Notes under the pieces: model-generated
Database searches by the model: none
The model's input: the letters and a program-made list of their open reading frames with translations, nothing else
What the model was told of the DNA's origin: nothing
Origin: an uncultured Oscillibacter sp.
Lineage (GTDB): Bacteria > Bacillota > Clostridia > Oscillospirales > Oscillospiraceae
NCBI GenBank assembly: GCA_904393855.1
Contig: CAJFNE010000069.1
Location: 1-9,095, forward strand
DNA: 9,095 nt
Reading direction: 5' to 3'
Program-made: the position numbers and the translations under genes
Part shown: piece after piece, positions 1-5,864 of the stretch
Numbering within the stretch: the first letter of the stretch is position 1
Layout of the letters: every line of letters begins with the position of its first letter

Positions 1-386
1 GCTCTCCAGGAAAGGCAGGGTGTCCAGCAGCATGGAGCGGTAGCCGATCTCCCGGGCGTCGTTGATTACCTGCCGGATCAGCAGGGAGCCGATCCGGTGC
101 ACCCGGAATGTTGGCCGGACATACAGCCGTTTCATCTCGCAGGAGGTTTCGTCCAGCTTCCGCAATGCGATGCAGCCGGCGGGGGCCCCGCCGCAGCGGG
201 CCAGGTACAGCCGCCCCTCCGGCGGGCCGTACTTGCACTCCGGATGGCGCAGCTCCTCCCCATAGTTCTGGAGATCCAGATAGACCCGGAAAGCGGGGGC
301 CTCCGTCAGGAGCATGTCCGTATATTCGGTAAAGAGACTGAGAATCTCATCGCGGGAACGTAGGCGGGATGCAGTGTGACGTCCAT
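1..386 (-). CDS. GNAT family N-acetyltransferase, C-terminus beyond the window, apparent frameshift near the start
   Basis: A GNAT-type acetyltransferase, predicted to transfer an acetyl group from acetyl-CoA to an unknown amine. The main frame runs from about 356 leftwards to the edge. It contains RDEILSLFTEYTDMLL, then KYGPPEGRLYLARCGG, then GCIALRKLDETSCEMKRLYV, and finally the acetyl-CoA-binding region RPTFRVHRIGSLLI followed by GYRSMLLDTLPF. This order is typical of small clostridial GNAT proteins. The position usually occupied by the middle Gly of the R/Q-x-x-G-x-G/A loop is Arg here. The natural start, ATG at 386-384, has a good ribosome binding site and gives MDVTLHPAYV, the expected N-terminus, but that frame stops at 308-306. 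The body is in another frame and has no ATG, GTG, TTG or CTG before the ATG at 315-313. One missing base around 352-361 would join the two. It may be a pseudogene, a sequencing error, or a shortened protein starting at 315. The family call is firm; the substrate is unknown. Confidence 0.75.
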
Positions 387-413
387 AAGCGGTTCTCCCC
401 TGTATTGGCGCCT

Positions 414-442
414 ATTATACACCGCGCGGCCCTATTTGTCAC
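414..442 (-). promoter_or_regulatory. Sigma-70-type promoter for the GNAT gene
   Basis: On the minus strand a -35 box GTGACA (442-437, 5 of 6 matches to TTGACA) is followed by a 17-bp spacer and a perfect -10 box TATAAT (419-414). It starts just downstream of the purL stop. A GGGGAG ribosome binding site at 400-395 then lies 8 nt before the ATG at 386-384. The downstream gene can therefore be transcribed independently of the purine operon. No hairpin-plus-T-run terminator is visible between purL and this promoter, so read-through from the operon is also possible. Confidence 0.7.
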
Positions 443-447
443 GGGGG

Positions 448-3400
448 TTACAGGCTGAAATAGTCCCGGGCGGCGTCAAAGAGACCCAGGTCATACTGGC
501 CGGGAACATTGCGGTAGAGACCGGGACCCACCCGCTCCGCGTGGCCCATCTTGCCGAAGACCCGCCCGTCGGGGGAAGTGATGCCCTCCACGGCCCAGAC
601 GGAGCCGTTGGGGTTCCCATCGATGTCCAGAGTGGGATGGCCCTCCAGATCCACGTACTGGGTAGCGATCTGGCCGTTTTCCGCGAGCTTTGCCAGCAGT
701 TCCGTCGGGCAGAGGAAGCGGCCTTCGCCGTGAGAAATGGGGACGCTGACCACATCCCCCACCTGGACCCTGGACAGCCAGGGGGAGCGGTTGGAGGCGA
801 CGCGGGTCCGGACGATCCGGGACTGGTGCCGCCCGATCACGTTAAAGGTCAGAGTGGGGCAGTCCGCGTCCGTGTCCCGGATCTCGCCAAAGGGCACCAG
901 CCCCAGCTTGATCAGGGCCTGGAAGCCGTTGCAGATGCCCAGCATCAGTCCGTTCCGGCCCCGCAGCAGGTCCATGGTGGCGTCCGCCACCTGGGGAGAG
1001 CGGAAGAAAGCGGTGATGAACTTGCCGGAGCCCTCCGGCTCGTCGCCGCCGGAAAAGCCGCCAGGCAGGAAGATGATCTGACTCTCCCGGGCCGCCTCCG
1101 CGAACCGGGCGGCGGAGTCCGCCACCCCCTGGGGCGTCTGGTTGTTCAGCACCAGGATCTCCGGCGTCAGACCCGCCCGCAGCACCGCCCGGGCGCTGTC
1201 GTACTCGCAGTTGGTGCCGGGGAACACGGGGATCAGCACCTTGGGCCGGGCGATTCCCAGCTTGGGGGTGTTGCGGGAGAAGGCCGGGGCCTCCAGTACC
1301 GGCACCGGAGCGGGATCGGCGGGCGTGCGGTTGGGGTACACGTCCTCCAGAACGCTCTCGTTCAGGGTCAGCAGTTCCGCGATGGAGGCGGAGTCGGAGC
1401 CAAGGGTGATGACCGGCTCCGCCGTGGTGACGCCGATGCGTCTGGCGCAGGGCAGGTCCACCGCCTCCGTCAGTTCGGCCACGATCATGCCGGGGCAGGC
1501 ATCATACCAGGGGGCGCCCGCCTCCGGATCCCCCGCAAAGCCGACGCGGTTGCCGAAGGACATCTGCATGACCGCTTCCGCTGCACCGTTTTCCAGGGCC
1601 CAGGCCGCCGCGACCTTCCCCTGGGCGCAGAGGCTGTGGAACTGCTCCCAGGCGGCCTTTCGGGCCGCGGCATCATCCAGGGAGGCGGTACCGAACAGGT
1701 ACACCGGATGGCCCGCTGCCTTGAACTCCGGGGAGAGGACCTCGCCCGCCTGGATGGGGGCGATGGCAAAGGAGATCAGGGTGGGGGGAACGTCCAGGTC
1801 GTTGAAAGTGCCGGACATGGAGTCCTTGCCGCCGATAGCGGCGCAGCCCAGCTCCAGCTGAGCATCCAGAGCTCCCAACAGGGCGGCGAAAGGCTTGCCC
1901 CAGCGCCGGGGATCCTCCCGCAGCTTCTCAAAGAACTCCTGGAAAGTGAGATAGGTTTTCGTGTAGTCTGCCCCTGCGGCCACCAGCTTGGCCACGGAGG
2001 TGATCACGCCGGCGTAAGCGCCCCGGTAGGAATCCACGGTCATCTGGTCCGGGTCAAAGCCCCAGGCCATCACGGAGCCGTCCGCCGTCTCCTCTCCCGG
2101 CAGCACCGGCAGCAGGGCCGCCATCACCTGGGTGGGGGTCCGCTGGTATCTGCCGCCGAAGGGCATCAGGACGCTGCCCGCGCCAATGGTGGCGTCAAAC
2201 CGCTCGGCAAGCCCCCGGCGGGAGGCGGTCTTGAGACTGGCGGCCATCTCCCGCAGGCTGCTGGTTGTGATCGTGCCCATGGGACGCTCGATCTCAGGCA
2301 CACGGACGGCGGCGTGCTTCACCGCGCCGTTGGTATTCAGGAATTCCCGGCTCAGGTCCACGATGGTCTTGCCCCGCCAGCGCAGCACCATCCGGGGGGC
2401 CTCCGTCACCACGGCCACGGGATAGGCCTCCAGGTTCTCCCGCTCCGCGGCGGCGATCAGATCCTCCGCGTCCTCGGGGGCCACCACCACCGCCATCCGC
2501 TCCTGGGACTCGGAGATGGCCAGCTCCGTGCCGTCCAGGCCCTCGTATTTCTTCCGGACCGCGTCCAGATTGATGTCCAGGCCGTCCGCCAGCTCCCCGA
2601 TGGCCACGGAGACGCCGCCGGCGCCGAAATCGTTGCAGCGCTTGATCATCCGGGTGACGTGTCCGTCCCGGAACAGCCGCTGGATCTTCCGTTCCTCCGG
2701 GGCGTTGCCCTTTTGGACCTCGCTGGCCATGGTGGAGAGGGACTTGCTGTCGTGGCTCTTGGAGGAGCCGGTGGCGCCGCCGATGCCGTCCCGGCCGGTG
2801 CGGCCGCCCAGCAGGATCACCACGTCGCCGGGAGCGGGGCGCTCCCGCACCACGTTCTCCGCCGGGGCCGCGGCCACCACCACGCCGCACTCCAGGTGCT
2901 TGGCGATGTAGCCCTCGTGATAGACCTCGCTGACCAGGCCCGTGGCCAGGCCGATCTGGTTGCCGTAGGAGGAGTAGCCCGCGGCGGCGGTCTGGGCGAT
3001 CTTCCGCTGGGGCAGCTTGCCGGGGACCGTCTCGCTCACCGGCGTCCGGGGATCGCCGCAGCCGGTGAGTCGCATGGCCTGATGCACGTAGGCCCGGCCG
3101 GACAGGGGGTCCCGGATGCAGCCGCCGATGCAGGTGGCCGCGCCGCCGAAAGGCTCGATTTCCGTGGGGTGGTTATGGGTCTCGTTTTTGAACATCAGCA
3201 GCCAGTCCTGGGGCTGCCCGTCCACCGTGGCGGTGACCCGGATGGAGCAGGCGTTGATCTCCTCGCTCTGATCCAGGTTCCCCAGCAGGCCCCGCTTCTT
3301 CAGAGTCTTGGCGCCGATGGTGGCGACGTCCATCAGGGTCTGGGGCCGCTTGGCGGCGGCCTCCTTCCCATAGACCTCCTCCCGGGCCGCCAGATAGCGG

Positions 3401-4140
3401 TCGTAGGCCGCCTGGACCTCCGGATCGTCCATGATGATCTGATCCAGATGGGTGGAGAAGGTGGTGTGGCGGCAGTGATCGGACCAGTAGGTGTCCACCA
3501 CCCGCACCTCTGTGAGGGTGGGGTCCCGGGCCTCGGTGTCCCGGAAATAGGCCTGCAGGAACTTCAGGTCCTCCAGGTCCATAGCCAGGCCCAGGCGGCC
3601 CAGCAGGGCGGCCAGGCCCGCCTCATCCAGGGCCGTGAAGCCGGTGAGGGTCTCCACGTCTCCGGGGACGCCCACCTGGATCTGCAGGGTTTCCGGCAGC
3701 TCCAGGGCGGCCTCCCGGCATTCCACCGGGTTGATGAGGTAGTGTTTGATTTTGGCGAGGTCCGTCTGGGACAGACTGCCCGCCAGCAGATAGACTTTGG
3801 CGGCGCGGACAAGGGGACGGTCCCCCTGGGTCAGCAGCTGGATACACTGGGCGGCGGAGTCCGCCCGCTGGTCGAACTGCCCGGGCAGGGGCTCCACCGC
3901 GAAGACAGTGAACTCCCCTGCGGGGAGGCTGTCCGCGGCGTCGTCCACCTGGGGTTCGGAGAACACCGTCCGCACGGCCCGCTGGAAGGTGGCCTCGTCC
4001 AGTCCCTCCGCGTCATAGCGATTGATCAGCCGCAGCTCCGTGAGACCGGAGACGCCCAGCAGGGCGCGCAGCTCGTGCAGCAGGCCGGCGGCCTCCTGCC
4101 GCAGCGGCGGCTTCTTTTCCACATAGATGCGACGTACCAT
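448..4140 (-). CDS. purL: Phosphoribosylformylglycinamidine (FGAM) synthase, large single-chain form
   Basis: Catalyses the ATP- and glutamine-dependent conversion of FGAR to FGAM, the fourth step of purine synthesis, in the cytoplasm. The protein is 1230 residues, the length of the clostridial fused type, so separate purS and purQ genes are not needed. The N-terminal part (about 1-200) is the PurS-like and linker region. Next come SDHCRHTTF (220-228), KNETHNHP (318-325) and FGGAATCIGGCIRD (331-344) of the synthase core. The second synthase half includes CAAIGGKDSMSG (766-777). The C-terminal glutamine amidotransferase domain (about 965-1230) carries the nucleophile in MLGICNGFQAL (Cys1070) and SHGEGRF with His1137 and Glu1139, matching the Cys/His/Glu triad of E. 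coli PurL. It starts 2 nt after the purD stop, with GGAGG 7 nt before the ATG. It appears intact and contains no TTA, CTA or TCA codon in 1230. Confidence 0.97.
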   Translation of the reverse strand: MVRRIYVEKKPPLRQEAAGLLHELRALLGVSGLTELRLINRYDAEGLDEATFQRAVRTVFSEPQVDDAADSLPAGEFTVFAVEPLPGQFDQRADSAAQCIQLLTQGDRPLVRAAKVYLLAGSLSQTDLAKIKHYLINPVECREAALELPETLQIQVGVPGDVETLTGFTALDEAGLAALLGRLGLAMDLEDLKFLQAYFRDTEARDPTLTEVRVVDTYWSDHCRHTTFSTHLDQIIMDDPEVQAAYDRYLAAREEVYGKEAAAKRPQTLMDVATIGAKTLKKRGLLGNLDQSEEINACSIRVTATVDGQPQDWLLMFKNETHNHPTEIEPFGGAATCIGGCIRDPLSGRAYVHQAMRLTGCGDPRTPVSETVPGKLPQRKIAQTAAAGYSSYGNQIGLATGLVSEVYHEGYIAKHLECGVVVAAAPAENVVRERPAPGDVVILLGGRTGRDGIGGATGSSKSHDSKSLSTMASEVQKGNAPEERKIQRLFRDGHVTRMIKRCNDFGAGGVSVAIGELADGLDINLDAVRKKYEGLDGTELAISESQERMAVVVAPEDAEDLIAAAERENLEAYPVAVVTEAPRMVLRWRGKTIVDLSREFLNTNGAVKHAAVRVPEIERPMGTITTSSLREMAASLKTASRRGLAERFDATIGAGSVLMPFGGRYQRTPTQVMAALLPVLPGEETADGSVMAWGFDPDQMTVDSYRGAYAGVITSVAKLVAAGADYTKTYLTFQEFFEKLREDPRRWGKPFAALLGALDAQLELGCAAIGGKDSMSGTFNDLDVPPTLISFAIAPIQAGEVLSPEFKAAGHPVYLFGTASLDDAAARKAAWEQFHSLCAQGKVAAAWALENGAAEAVMQMSFGNRVGFAGDPEAGAPWYDACPGMIVAELTEAVDLPCARRIGVTTAEPVITLGSDSASIAELLTLNESVLEDVYPNRTPADPAPVPVLEAPAFSRNTPKLGIARPKVLIPVFPGTNCEYDSARAVLRAGLTPEILVLNNQTPQGVADSAARFAEAARESQIIFLPGGFSGGDEPEGSGKFITAFFRSPQVADATMDLLRGRNGLMLGICNGFQALIKLGLVPFGEIRDTDADCPTLTFNVIGRHQSRIVRTRVASNRSPWLSRVQVGDVVSVPISHGEGRFLCPTELLAKLAENGQIATQYVDLEGHPTLDIDGNPNGSVWAVEGITSPDGRVFGKMGHAERVGPGLYRNVPGQYDLGLFDAARDYFSL

Positions 4141-4142
4141 GG

Positions 4143-5420
4143 TTATCCCTCCAAGGCGGCCAGCGCCCGCTGGCCGATGTCGTGGCGCAGGTATTTGCCG
4201 TCAAAATCCACCAGGTCTGCGGCGGCGTAAGCGTCCGCCAGAGCCTGCCGCAGGGTGGGGGCCGCGGCGGTGACGCCCAGCACCCGGCCGCCGCTGGTGA
4301 CCAGCTTCCCGTCCTCCAGCTTGTCCCCGGCGTGGTAGAGGGTGACGTTCTCCGGCAGGGCGGCGGGCAGGCTGATGGCCTTGCCCTTCTCGTAGTGCTC
4401 CGGGTAGCCGCCGGAGGCCAGGATCACACAGGCGGCGGCGCCGTCCTGCCACTCCACGGTGAGGTCTCCCAGAGTCTTGTTCTCCACAGCCCGCATGATG
4501 GTCAGCAGGTCGGTTTTCAGCAGGGGCAGCACCACCTGGGTCTCCGGGTCCCCGAAGCGGCAGTTGTACTCGATGACCTTGGGGCCGTCCGGCGTCAGCA
4601 TGAGGCCGAAGTAGAGGCAGCCCTGGAAGGGGCAGCCCTCCACCCGCATGGCGGCCAGGGTGGGCAGGAAGATGGTGTCCATGCACACCTGGGCGATCTC
4701 CGGCGTGTAGCACGGGTTGGGGGCCACCGTGCCCATGCCGCCGGTGTTCAGGCCCGTGTCGCCGTCGCCCGCCCGCTTGTGGTCCATGGAGGACACCATG
4801 GGGCGGATGGCGGTGCCGTCCGTGAAGGCCAGGACGCTGACCTCCGGCCCGGTCAGGAACTCCTCGATGACGATCTCGTTGCCGGAGTCGCCGAAGGCAC
4901 GGTCCTCCATGATGGTTTTCACGGCGGCCTCCGCCTCCGACAAGCTGTTGGCGATCAGGACGCCCTTGCCCAGGGCCAGGCCGTCGGCCTTCACCACGAT
5001 GGGGAACGCGGCGCTCTGCAGGTAAGCCAGGGCCTGAGCCGGATCGTCAAACACCTCGTACCGGGCGGTGGGGATGCCGTATTGTTTCATCAGGTTCTTG
5101 GCAAAGACCTTGCTGGACTCGATCCGGGCGGCCTTGGCGTCCGGGCCGAAGCAGGGGATGCCGATGGCGTGGAGCCGGTCCACGCAGCCCAGGGCCAGGG
5201 GGTCGTCCGGTGCCACCACCGCAAAGTCGATGGCGTGGGACGCGGCAAAGTCCACGATGGCGTCGATGTCCTTGGCCCCGATCTCCGGCACGCACACCGC
5301 GTCGGCGGCGATGCCGCCGTTGCCCGGCAGGGCGTAGATCAGCGTAACCGCCGGGTTTTCCTTCAATTTCTTAATAATGGCGTGCTCGCGGCCGCCGCCG
5401 CCCACCACGATGATGTTCAT
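4143..5420 (-). CDS. purD: Phosphoribosylamine-glycine ligase (GAR synthetase)
   Basis: Joins phosphoribosylamine and glycine using ATP to make GAR, the second step of the pathway. From the ATG at 5420 the product is 425 residues, the usual family length. The start MNIIVVGGGGREHAI is the N-terminal signature of PurD. The ATP-grasp domain follows: VVKADGLALGKGV (142-154), DHKRAGDGDTGLNTGGMG (213-230) and the metal/ATP-binding VIEYNCRFGDPETQ (282-295). The C-terminal domain ends with GKYLRHDIGQRALAAL. The ATG at 5420 was chosen by family alignment, but the best ribosome binding site (AAAGG, 5440-5436) is 15 nt from it. That site is only 6 nt from an in-frame GTG at 5429, which would add three residues (start MIS). 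A TTG at 5435 is too close to the site. It is separated from the gene upstream by a 58-nt repeat-bearing gap. Confidence 0.95.
   Translation of the reverse strand: MNIIVVGGGGREHAIIKKLKENPAVTLIYALPGNGGIAADAVCVPEIGAKDIDAIVDFAASHAIDFAVVAPDDPLALGCVDRLHAIGIPCFGPDAKAARIESSKVFAKNLMKQYGIPTARYEVFDDPAQALAYLQSAAFPIVVKADGLALGKGVLIANSLSEAEAAVKTIMEDRAFGDSGNEIVIEEFLTGPEVSVLAFTDGTAIRPMVSSMDHKRAGDGDTGLNTGGMGTVAPNPCYTPEIAQVCMDTIFLPTLAAMRVEGCPFQGCLYFGLMLTPDGPKVIEYNCRFGDPETQVVLPLLKTDLLTIMRAVENKTLGDLTVEWQDGAAACVILASGGYPEHYEKGKAISLPAALPENVTLYHAGDKLEDGKLVTSGGRVLGVTAAAPTLRQALADAYAAADLVDFDGKYLRHDIGQRALAALEG
4148..4152 (-). promoter_or_regulatory. Ribosome binding site of purL inside the purD end
   Basis: GGAGG on the minus strand lies 7 nt before the purL ATG at 4140 and within the last codons of purD. 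Translation of purL is therefore probably coupled to termination of purD. Confidence 0.75.
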
Positions 5421-5435
5421 TGAGATCACACACAA

Positions 5436-5440
5436 CCTTT
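5436..5440 (-). promoter_or_regulatory. Ribosome binding site of purD
   Basis: AAAGG on the minus strand is the only plausible Shine-Dalgarno sequence close to purD. Its spacing is 6 nt to GTG 5429 and 15 nt to ATG 5420, so it bears on which start is used. It lies just downstream of the repeat-rich segment that follows the four-helix-bundle gene. Confidence 0.5.
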
Positions 5441-5447
5441 CTGTCAG

Positions 5448-5461
5448 TGAGGAGTGAGGAG
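5448..5461. repeat. Tandem 7-bp repeat (TGAGGAG x2)
   Basis: TGAGGAG occurs twice in direct succession (5448-5454, 5455-5461) on the plus strand. In the purine transcript this reads as two CUCCUCA units. It abuts and partly overlaps the left arm of the inverted repeat around the four-helix-bundle gene. Confidence 0.7.
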
Positions 5462-5477
5462 ATAGAAGATAGGAGAT
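5457..5477. repeat. Left arm of the inverted repeat bracketing the four-helix-bundle gene
   Basis: This 21-bp arm matches the reverse complement of 5834-5854 at 19 of 21 positions. The inner 14 bp (AGAAGATAGGAGAT, 5464-5477) are identical; the two mismatches are at 5462-5463. It ends one base before the stop codon of the enclosed gene. In the transcript this is the 3' arm, rich in UCUCCU and so complementary to Shine-Dalgarno sequences. Confidence 0.85.
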
Positions 5478-5478
5478 T

Positions 5479-5826
5479 TCAACTCAGAGTTTTCGTGGAC
5501 GAGGACAGCATTTTGCGCAGTTCCTCGCAATCTGTGCGGAGAGAGGTATAGATTGGAGCGGATAGATAGTCACATTCGTAAAGCAATTCCAACCAATAAA
5601 GGGTTTCCGCACATTCTTTCAGTGCAATATACAGCTTTGCGGTAAAGTCTTTCCGGCTGCTGGCGTAGACGGCTTCAGCAAGATTTGCGCCAATACTGGT
5701 CCCACTGCGTAAGAGCTGCTTTGACATTACAAATTCCTTTTTCTCAGAGGTCAAATACTGATACAGCCTTACAATTCGTTTGGCAAAAGCCAAACTCTTC
5801 TGCTTGGTGACGCTGTCCGCTGACAT
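5479..5826 (-). CDS. Four-helix-bundle protein (23S rRNA intervening-sequence protein family)
   Basis: A 115-residue, largely helical cytoplasmic protein. Family features are the N-terminal helix SLAFAKRIVRLYQYL, the motif QLLRSGTSIGANLAEA (37-52) and the helix FTAKLYIALKECAETLYWLE (61-80), followed by a polar C-terminal helix. The length is that of complete members. Relatives form four-helix bundles and were first found as ORFs in 23S rRNA intervening sequences. A related fold, Avd, is an accessory factor of diversity-generating retroelements. The biochemical role of the stand-alone form is not established, and nothing here links it to purine chemistry. ATG 5826 is preceded by an AGGAG 9 nt upstream (and another only 2 nt away) within a repeat. 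Unlike purL, which has none in 1230 codons, it uses TCA twice, TTA once and CTA once. It looks like a recent insertion at the purH-purD junction, co-transcribed with the operon. Confidence 0.88.
   Translation of the reverse strand: MSADSVTKQKSLAFAKRIVRLYQYLTSEKKEFVMSKQLLRSGTSIGANLAEAVYASSRKDFTAKLYIALKECAETLYWLELLYECDYLSAPIYTSLRTDCEELRKMLSSSTKTLS
5726..5754 (-). promoter_or_regulatory. Possible internal promoter reading toward purD-purL
   Basis: Within the four-helix-bundle gene, on the minus strand, TTGACC (5754-5749, 5 of 6 matches) and TGTAAT (5731-5726, 5 of 6 matches) are separated by exactly 17 bp. The insertion could therefore bring its own promoter activity to purD and purL, about 300 nt downstream. 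AT-richer coding sequence produces such matches by chance, so this is tentative. Confidence 0.3.
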
Positions 5827-5828
5827 AA

Positions 5829-5856
5829 CTCCTATCTCCTATCTTCTCGCTCCTAT
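5829..5856 (-). repeat. Triple ATAGGAG repeat forming a Shine-Dalgarno array
   Basis: On the minus strand ATAGGAG occurs three times (5856-5850, 5842-5836, 5835-5829), immediately before the start of the four-helix-bundle gene. The AGGAG cores lie 23, 9 and 2 nt from the ATG, so the middle one has workable spacing. The array overlaps the right arm of the inverted repeat, so the likely ribosome binding site would be buried if the two arms paired in the mRNA. Confidence 0.7.
5834..5854. repeat. Right arm of the inverted repeat bracketing the four-helix-bundle gene
   Basis: This is the partner of 5457-5477, with 19 of 21 positions complementary and 14 consecutive perfect pairs (5834-5847 with 5464-5477). 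In the transcript it is the 5' arm. It lies 10 nt after the purH stop and 7 nt before the start codon of the enclosed gene. Confidence 0.85.
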
Positions 5857-5864
5857 CTGAAACG

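Larger units (their letters stand above)
5457..5854 (-). mobile_element. Candidate IVS-like cassette: four-helix-bundle gene inside an inverted repeat
   Basis: The segment consists of the two arms of a 21-bp inverted repeat and a single 115-codon gene between them. The gene belongs to the family first described as proteins encoded by intervening sequences of 23S rRNA, which also sit within long stems. Its GC content is 46% over 5521-5820 by hand count (138 of 300). A 60-nt line in purD counts 44 of 60 and one in purH 45 of 60. It separates purH from purD, while every other adjacent gene pair in the operon overlaps or lies within 2 nt. Foreign origin is well supported by composition. Mobility is inference: no transposase, clear target duplication or second copy is visible in this window. 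Confidence 0.45.

Noticed and set aside
405..436. GC-rich palindromes after purL as a terminator
   Set aside because: CCGCGCGG and GGCGCC are short palindromes without a loop and are not followed by a T-run on the minus strand; they also lie within the promoter region.
376..4230. 1284-codon open frame on the plus strand opposite purL
   Set aside because: It is in register with purL and open only because purL avoids TTA, CTA and TCA. Its translation is low-complexity Gly/His/Leu/Gln/Val-rich sequence with no recognisable domain.
4182..5423. 413-codon plus-strand open frame opposite purD
   Set aside because: Mirror frame of purD with the same compositional cause; the protein has no recognisable motifs.
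5440..5864. CRISPR array or ordinary insertion sequence at the repeat-bearing segment
   Set aside because: The repeats are short, unevenly spaced and flank one gene; there are no spacers of regular length and no transposase.
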